Shown here: positions 42,346 to 46,969 of the stretch, piece after piece
Layout of the letters: each line of letters opens with the position of its first letter
Position numbering within the stretch: the first letter of the stretch is position 1
From: Mycobacterium sp.
GTDB lineage: Bacteria > Actinomycetota > Actinomycetes > Mycobacteriales > Mycobacteriaceae
Reading direction: 5' to 3'
NCBI GenBank assembly: GCA_023264735.1
Contig: JAHFVD010000044.1
Coordinates: 15,030-61,998 of the forward strand
DNA length: 46,969 bases
Program-made: the position numbers and the translations under genes
Notes under the pieces: generated by a model
Databases searched by the model: none
Told to the model about the DNA's origin: nothing
Seen by the model: only the letters and a program-made list of their open reading frames with translations

Positions 42346-43523
42346 TCGAACGGGGTGCACGGGTAGGTTGTGATCTGCTCACAACCGGTTTCGGTGATGA
42401 CGAACATTTCCTCGCTGCGGAAGCCGCCGATGCCGTCCTCCCAAATGGCCGGCTCCAGCACGATGATCATTCCGGCCGCAAGTTCGAAAGTGTCCTCGAC
42501 TTCCAGCCCCATGTCGGAACCCAACAGCGGCATCTCATTGGAGTCCAGCCCGATTCCGTGCCCAAGGAAAAGATGCGGCATCCGATATGCCGATTCGACG
42601 GCGGCCACGTCGCGCACCACATCGGCGCACGTGCGGCCGGGTTTCATTCCCTTCTTGGCAGTCTCGATCACCTGCTCCCACCGCTCGTGGCAGCGCCGCA
42701 ACTCTTTGCTCAGCGACCGCTCCGGGGAGTGGCTACACAGCCAGGTCTTACCGAAGTCGGAATGGTAGCCGTTCCATACCAACCCGGCGTCAGTGACCAC
42801 CAGGTCGCCATCGAACAGGAACCGATCATCGTGCGGCAGCGGGAACGTCGGTCCACCCAACATCGTCGCCGGTCCGACATACGACGACGGGATGACCGTC
42901 CACACCGGATCGACGTAGGTTCCCTCGATACCGAGCTCGTATGCCTTCTCCAGAAGCACACGAGTGAGCTCGTTCTGCCGGACCCCGGGGCGCACCAGAG
43001 GCTCGACCTCATACATCGCCGTCTCCGTGATGCCCTGACACACGCGCATGCACTCGATCTCCTCCGGCGTCTTGATCAGCCGGGCGGGCACAGTGGCAAC
43101 CGACGCATCCACCATCTCGAACTGGTTCGCGAAGGCCGACAGATCGTTGAGCATCGAGCTGGTGAGCTCGTCGAAGCCGACCCGAGCCCCCTTCCCCACG
43201 ATGTCGCTCAGCGCCGAAGCCAAAGCCGTTACTCCCGAAGGCATCTCGATTGCCAGCTCAGGATGCAGGGTCGCAGACGGAACTTGTCCGGCCACAGCTT
43301 CCGGCATGCTGGTCCACACGTGCATCTCATCGGCGCGGGTCAGCACGACGATCACCGGCTCGTAATGGATCCGCATGGGCTCCGCGCAGGGCCGGCTCAC
43401 GCCAACGTATTCCTGATTCATCGGATAGAGCAGTACGACGGCGTCGAGTCCGGACCGCTCCATCTCGGCGATGAGACGATGCCGCCGTTCGATGCGCATC
43501 GTTTTGAGATCTATCTCGGTCAT
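42342..43523 (-). CDS. M24 family metalloenzyme (Xaa-Pro peptidase/creatinase/DddP-like)
   Basis: 393 residues, with AAGGGA before the ATG. All five metal ligands of the family appear: Asp in 'VVTDAGLV', Asp in 'GYHSDFGKTW', His in 'FLGHGIGL', Glu in 'IVLEPAIW' and Glu in 'GFRSEEMF'. It should bind two metal ions. M24-fold enzymes include non-peptidases such as creatinase and the DMSP lyase DddP. Given the catabolic setting, C-N, C-S or C-O cleavage of a small molecule is as likely as peptide cleavage. It overlaps the metal-less paralogue gene, suggesting a heteromer. Confidence 0.94.
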   Translation of the reverse strand: MTEIDLKTMRIERRHRLIAEMERSGLDAVVLLYPMNQEYVGVSRPCAEPMRIHYEPVIVVLTRADEMHVWTSMPEAVAGQVPSATLHPELAIEMPSGVTALASALSDIVGKGARVGFDELTSSMLNDLSAFANQFEMVDASVATVPARLIKTPEEIECMRVCQGITETAMYEVEPLVRPGVRQNELTRVLLEKAYELGIEGTYVDPVWTVIPSSYVGPATMLGGPTFPLPHDDRFLFDGDLVVTDAGLVWNGYHSDFGKTWLCSHSPERSLSKELRRCHERWEQVIETAKKGMKPGRTCADVVRDVAAVESAYRMPHLFLGHGIGLDSNEMPLLGSDMGLEVEDTFELAAGMIIVLEPAIWEDGIGGFRSEEMFVITETGCEQITTYPCTPFE

Positions 43524-43583
43524 ATCAATATCCCTTGTACAAGTTGACGATTCGGATGAGTGGTTGTCAGCGGCGGCGGTCGA

Positions 43584-44990
43584 TTACGCGTTCATCTGGA
43601 TCGCCCCGGCGATGTCCTTGGCTACCAGTTCTTCCATCCTGGCCTGATGCAAATTCATCGACTTACGGGTTCCTTGCGTGTTAGCGAAGTGCTCCACGAT
43701 CACAGGATCGACCTCATGGGAGCCAAGCACCTCGGCCGGCAACGGACCCACGCGGTTCGCAACCTCGTCGATCACCGATTCATCCAGATTGTAGAACCGA
43801 ATAGCGTTCTCGCCGAGAATCTTTCGCGCATCACTCTCGTTGAATCCCCGTAGCATCTCCCGAGCCCAGTCGCGGGTGTTCGGCCAGGTGGACTCGACAT
43901 GGGGGTAGTCGACACCAAACATGAACCGATCGATGCCGATCTCGTGGCTGGCCGCAAGGTCGCCGTATCGCGCGACCGAGTTGGCTACCGCGCAGTTGCG
44001 CTCCCAGTACTCGGTCGGACGCAGCTTCATGAGTCCCGGAGTCTTATCGGCGCATTTCTCCAGGAACGCCAGCGTTCCGGGGACCCAGTCACAGTGAACC
44101 TCAGCCAGCACCAGCCGCAGATCGGGGAAGCGGTCAAACGCTCCGCCCCACATGAACTGCCAGAGCGGGCGTCGCTCGATGAAGGTGTCGAGCACCTCGG
44201 CCAACGCGCTGTAGTCGCTATTTGCCACCGCTTCGTTGGCGATCCGGCTCAGCTCTGGCAGTGAGCCCTGCGCGCCACCCCATCCGGCGTGGATGTGCAC
44301 AGCTAGGCCCAGCTCCTCGCAGGCCGCCCACAGCGGGTCGTAGCTGGGGTCGTAGAACGGCGGGTCGTCACCTTCCACCCCGGCCTGCATCGGCGGGTAA
44401 ATCGCCTTGGCGCCGACCTCGGCAGCCTTCTCGCAGTCGCGGACGGCGGCTTGCATGTCCGGCCACGGATAGATCAGATGAACTCCGAGCAGCCGTTTTG
44501 GGGCCACCGAGCAGAACTCCGTGATGAATCGGTTGTGTGACCGATAGCCCGCGGCGCGCAGCTCGGGCGGGCTCGGATCGGCCACATAGCTGAAGAATGG
44601 GACGGTGACCAGCGGACCGTCGGGATGCAGAATTTCGGCGGCCACGCCTTCGGCTTCCATTTCCCGCAGTCTGCGGTGCGGGTCGGTGCCGCCCAGCTCC
44701 CCGCCGGCGCGCATCGAGCCGCGGGCGTCGATGGTCTCGATGTACTCAGCCGAGAAGGGGTAGCCCAGCAGCGAGAAGAGGTCATGGAATTCGCGAATGT
44801 TCCTGAGATACCCGTCGGCGTGCTCGCGGTACTTCGGGTCCATGTACTTGTAGACGTAGTCCTCAGGGGTCGCCATGGCGTGCGAATCCGCTGATACCAC
44901 CCGGAGTGGCTTCAGTCCAGACGCCCATTCCCGGCACCGCGCGTCGCGGATGTCGAACACTTCGGGCTTCCCAACTGGCTGCGCAGACAT
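43584..44990 (-). CDS. Amidohydrolase-family (amidohydrolase_2) hydrolase or decarboxylase
   Basis: 468 residues from ATG 44990 (GAAGGAGA upstream); the frame goes on to 45101, but that part lies in the leader and operator. The metal motif is in 'VVSADSHAMATPEDYV', a central histidine in 'LAVHIHAGWGG', and the late aspartate in 'FMFGVDYPHVESTWPN'. The family performs metal-dependent C-C or C-N hydrolysis and decarboxylation. It is the first gene of unit F, under module F, and probably processes a ring-opened intermediate along with the M24 and NTF2-like proteins. Another family member is at 5124-6344. Confidence 0.93.
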   Translation of the reverse strand: MSAQPVGKPEVFDIRDARCREWASGLKPLRVVSADSHAMATPEDYVYKYMDPKYREHADGYLRNIREFHDLFSLLGYPFSAEYIETIDARGSMRAGGELGGTDPHRRLREMEAEGVAAEILHPDGPLVTVPFFSYVADPSPPELRAAGYRSHNRFITEFCSVAPKRLLGVHLIYPWPDMQAAVRDCEKAAEVGAKAIYPPMQAGVEGDDPPFYDPSYDPLWAACEELGLAVHIHAGWGGAQGSLPELSRIANEAVANSDYSALAEVLDTFIERRPLWQFMWGGAFDRFPDLRLVLAEVHCDWVPGTLAFLEKCADKTPGLMKLRPTEYWERNCAVANSVARYGDLAASHEIGIDRFMFGVDYPHVESTWPNTRDWAREMLRGFNESDARKILGENAIRFYNLDESVIDEVANRVGPLPAEVLGSHEVDPVIVEHFANTQGTRKSMNLHQARMEELVAKDIAGAIQMNA

Positions 44991-45084
44991 CGTTGTCGTC
45001 TCCTTCTGTGGAGGATTTGTGGCGGATTTTCTTGTCGGGCGCGACTCGCGTCCCGGCCGATTGGCTCGGAGGCTGCCCTGGAGG

Positions 45085-45146
45085 CTATCTGCAAATCGCA
45101 CTTTCAGTCAGGTTATCAGTGTGACCCGTCTCGACCGCGCCGTCAA
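45085..45146 (-). promoter_or_regulatory. Regulon module F: promoter plus operator (amidohydrolase-M24 unit)
   Basis: Reading leftward: TTGACG (45146-45141), 17 bases, CACACT (45123-45118), 6 bases, then arms CTGACTGAAAG (45111-45101) and TTTGCAGATAG (45095-45085). The promoter-proximal arm is the least conserved of the six at its outer end, but CTGAAAG is kept. It lies 95 bases before the amidohydrolase ATG. Confidence 0.8.
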
Positions 45147-45648
45147 GGGGCGATCGTGATCACCGAGACTGACCGCGAAAGCCTGCGACGTCACAGCGCT
45201 GCACAAGGTTCGGGTCGCCTCCGAGGGGAACTGCAGCATCCGCCTGGCCGGCTTAATGGATGCGATGGCCATCGCCGGATCAGAACGCGAGGCCGAGCTG
45301 GTATACGCCGTGACGACACGCCCCCGCCGCGGGAGGCACTGTCAACGACACGCCCGCTGGCCGTGATTCTCCGGAGGTCGCGCCGCGGCCGGGGCAACGA
45401 CTACTGCGGCGTCCATATGAATTGTGTTGCCATGCAACACAATCAAATCAGTGCGCGAGGACCTTCCTATCGCTACGCTTGGCGCCTTGACACCCACCCG
45501 ACACCGAACACCCCACCAGCGAAAGTCTCCGCTATGCCGTCGGCGTCAAGCCACGATCTGGCCTGCTGCGCGGTGTGCGGCTAAAACCATCAGTCAAAGC
45601 ACTCGACCCACCACGATTCGGCGATGCGGGTTTCGTCGGCCAGTGCGC
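45147..45648. other. Gene-poor stretch between unit F and the last P450
   Basis: About 500 bases with no convincing gene. A plus-strand frame around 45200-45320 reads 'VTALHKVRVASEGNC' and 'MDAMAIAGSEREAELVYAVT', which looks protein-like but has no start signal or recognised family and may be a remnant. The one clear element is the palindrome at 45421-45443. Confidence 0.55.
45421..45443. promoter_or_regulatory. Perfect 10-3-10 palindrome
   Basis: ATTGTGTTGC and GCAACACAAT are exact reverse complements around CAT. The AT-rich 23-bp element lies in a gene-poor stretch with no gene start close on either side. It has the form of a dimeric regulator site, but no target is apparent, so it may belong to a deleted gene. 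Confidence 0.55.
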
Positions 45649-46821
45649 TCACGCACCGAGTCGTAGTCGAAGTTCCTGGAAGTGCAACAACGCGTGCGGC
45701 CACTGGATGACGGGCTCAGCGACCAGTGAGTAGCTAGGAATGCGCCGGTTCCATTCCTCAACGATGAGTTGCAGCTCGAGTCGCGCGAGGTGGGAACCGA
45801 GACAACGATGCGGACCGCGGCCGAAGGCGAAGTGGTTCTGCCGGGCCGAATGAATCGTGGCTGGCTCGGCGAAGCGGGTCGCATCCCAGTTGGCCGTGCC
45901 GAAACCCACCCAACAGTCGGATCCAGCTGGAATGGCCACTCCCCCGATCTCAACGTCAGCGGTCGTCTTCCGTGGCACATAGGGAACGGTCGAACCGACG
46001 CGTAGCACCTCTTCGACGAATGCAGGGATTGCCGTCTCGTCGGAGCGCAGTCGCCGTTGCAGGTCCGGATCCCGCGCCAGTTCGTAGAGCGCGAATCCCG
46101 CTGCCGACGTGACGGTGTCGAGCCCGGCGATCATGAACAGGAAGCACAATCCGATGATCTCTTGGTCCGAAAGGGGAGCCTCGCCCTGATCGTTGAGAAT
46201 CAGGCTCAACAGGTCCTCACCCCCGCCACCGCGACGCTCGTCGAATCGTGCGTGCAGGTAGTCGACCATGTCGGCGGCACGCGCGAGAACTTCCGGCGGC
46301 GCCCCACCGATATCGCCGGCGGAGAAGTGCAAAACCGCATCCTTCCACTCGAGGAGCTGGTCGAGGTCGGAAAGCGGGAGCCCGAACAGCGTCAAGAAGA
46401 CCTGGGACGGAAAGGGAACGGCCAGTTGGCGGACGAAGTCACAGCTATCGCCCGCCGCTTTGATGTTGTCGATCAGCGTGCCCAATTGAGCGCGCAGCGC
46501 GGGGGCCCGTTCGGCCATCCGACGGGGTCCGAAGAACTTGTCGAGTGTGCGTCGATACCGCGTGTGTTGGGGCCGGTCGAAAGCGATCGGGACCATCGGA
46601 AACGGGCTACCAAAAAGCTCAAATGCCCCTTGAGACGAAAAGAGTTCGGGATTCGTCGCCGCCTCCTCGACCACGTCGGCCGCACTGAGGAAGTACACGC
46701 CCGTGTCGGACACCGTCACCGGGCCTGCGGACAACAGCGCGTTCCACGCCGCCGCGCGGTCGTACGCGAAGGGCAAGTCGTCCATCCGCGGAAGCGCTGG
46801 GCAATGAGTCGTTGCGTCCAT
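45649..46821 (-). CDS. Cytochrome P450
   Basis: 390 residues. The I-helix is IAGLDTVTS, ExxR is EEVLR, and the heme loop is FGRGPHRCLG with the cysteine near residue 340. AGGAGACGGC precedes the ATG. It resembles neither of the other two P450s closely at the I-helix. Its upstream region lacks the regulon module and instead has a palindrome and a CRP-type site, so it is probably regulated separately. Substrate unknown. Confidence 0.97.
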   Translation of the reverse strand: MDATTHCPALPRMDDLPFAYDRAAAWNALLSAGPVTVSDTGVYFLSAADVVEEAATNPELFSSQGAFELFGSPFPMVPIAFDRPQHTRYRRTLDKFFGPRRMAERAPALRAQLGTLIDNIKAAGDSCDFVRQLAVPFPSQVFLTLFGLPLSDLDQLLEWKDAVLHFSAGDIGGAPPEVLARAADMVDYLHARFDERRGGGGEDLLSLILNDQGEAPLSDQEIIGLCFLFMIAGLDTVTSAAGFALYELARDPDLQRRLRSDETAIPAFVEEVLRVGSTVPYVPRKTTADVEIGGVAIPAGSDCWVGFGTANWDATRFAEPATIHSARQNHFAFGRGPHRCLGSHLARLELQLIVEEWNRRIPSYSLVAEPVIQWPHALLHFQELRLRLGA

Positions 46822-46879
46822 GCCGTCTCCTACGCTGACGAGCGATCACCAATGCGATCGCAGACTGCAAGCACCATAC

Positions 46880-46895
46880 GTCTCGATATCGAGAC
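46880..46895. promoter_or_regulatory. Perfect 16-bp palindrome upstream of the last P450
   Basis: GTCTCGATATCGAGAC is self-complementary over its full length. It lies 58 bases upstream of the P450 ATG. Size and symmetry suit a dimeric repressor such as a TetR or GntR type. The regulator is not identified in the window. Confidence 0.5.
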
Positions 46896-46924
46896 TCCAG
46901 AGGTGACTAGTCCCGATTCACTTG

Positions 46925-46940
46925 TGTGATCTAGCTCACA
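46925..46940. promoter_or_regulatory. Perfect CRP-type site (TGTGA-N6-TCACA)
   Basis: TGTGATCTAGCTCACA matches the cAMP receptor protein consensus used by E. coli CRP and by mycobacterial CRP homologues (Rv3676 type) at all ten specified positions. It is about 100 bases upstream of the P450 start and may instead serve a gene beyond the right edge. Confidence 0.6.
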
Positions 46941-46969
46941 GCTATGCGACGCTGCGCCTTCCCCGGTCA

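Noticed and set aside
42303..43547. Open frame of 414 codons on the plus strand opposite the M24 gene
   Set aside because: Antisense shadow: no start signal and no domain, while the opposite strand has intact metal-site motifs.
17548..45146. KstR or KstR2 operators as explanation for the repeated motif
   Set aside because: The arms (CTGAAA...TTTTCGG or TTTGCAG) do not fit TnnAACnnGTTnnA or the CAAG/CTTG core of KstR2, so a different regulator is proposed.
1..46969. tRNA genes, rRNA, CRISPR arrays, riboswitches and complete mobile elements
   Set aside because: No cloverleaf with a CCA-type end, no regularly spaced repeats, no transposase or integrase motifs and no recognised riboswitch core were seen. 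A covariance-model scan would be needed to exclude small RNAs.

Overview
The window looks like chromosomal DNA of a mycobacterium or close relative (Mycobacterium/Mycolicibacterium). It is GC-rich throughout. It carries two apparent F420-dependent LLM-family oxidoreductases, three cytochrome P450s with a mycobacterial-type single-cluster ferredoxin, paired FadE-like acyl-CoA dehydrogenases, several FadD-like ligases and a decayed mce fragment. This placement rests on gene content, not on a database match. Almost every gene is catabolic. I saw no tRNA, rRNA, CRISPR array or intact insertion sequence.

Region 1 (1-13.3 kb). After a partial NTF2-like gene and an LLM oxidoreductase on the plus strand come two leftward operons. 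The first (9976 down to 5124) encodes two SDRs, a crotonase, an LLM oxidoreductase and an amidohydrolase. The second (4907 down to 1149) encodes a zinc alcohol dehydrogenase, a P450, an FAH-type hydratase/decarboxylase and a carboxymuconolactone-decarboxylase-fold protein. Both start from promoters of the form TTGACG-N17/18-TATGCT or TAGAAT. In both, a CGGGCGCCCG palindrome lies one base upstream of the -35, which suggests one shared regulator. A divergent rightward pair encodes a ThDP enzyme and an acyl-CoA ligase, with its own palindrome upstream.

Region 2 (13.3-15.4 kb) is a decay zone. It holds a VOC-domain stub, an intact alpha/beta hydrolase, a frameshifted mce fragment and otherwise nothing convincing.

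Region 3 (15.4-45.1 kb) is the main system. Six transcription units share one promoter-operator module: TTGACN, 17 bases, usually CACACT, 3-6 bases, then an imperfect 11-5-11 inverted repeat (arms near nnATCTGAAAG and TTT[GT]C[AG]GATAG). They drive: (A) a P450 and a membrane protein; (B) two FadEs, an SDR and a thiolase, with a ferredoxin just downstream; (C) a saccharopine-dehydrogenase-like reductase, an SDR and a crotonase; (D) an MFE2-type SDR; (E) a nine-gene run with a PaaK-like ligase, a degenerate FadD, a DUF35 protein, a thiolase-like (Ltp2-type) protein, an HSL-fold protein, a Baeyer-Villiger monooxygenase, a fused CoA-transferase-fold protein, a FadD and a crotonase; (F) an amidohydrolase, two M24-fold proteins and an NTF2-like protein. 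The only regulator gene in the window is a TetR-family gene divergent from unit E, and it is the obvious candidate.

The enzyme set reads as oxidation of a cyclic, probably terpenoid- or steroid-like carbon skeleton: P450 hydroxylation, oxidation to a ketone, Baeyer-Villiger insertion, CoA activation, beta-oxidation, retro-aldol or thiolytic cleavage, and CoA-transferase-fold ring opening. The substrate cannot be named from sequence. Several members have lost canonical catalytic residues (HSL-fold hydrolase, FadD, one M24 protein, one crotonase), so new chemistry or pseudoenzyme subunits are plausible.

Region 4 (45.1-47.0 kb) is a gene-poor stretch with a 23-bp palindrome, followed by a third P450. 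Upstream of that P450 are a 16-bp palindrome and a perfect CRP-type site.
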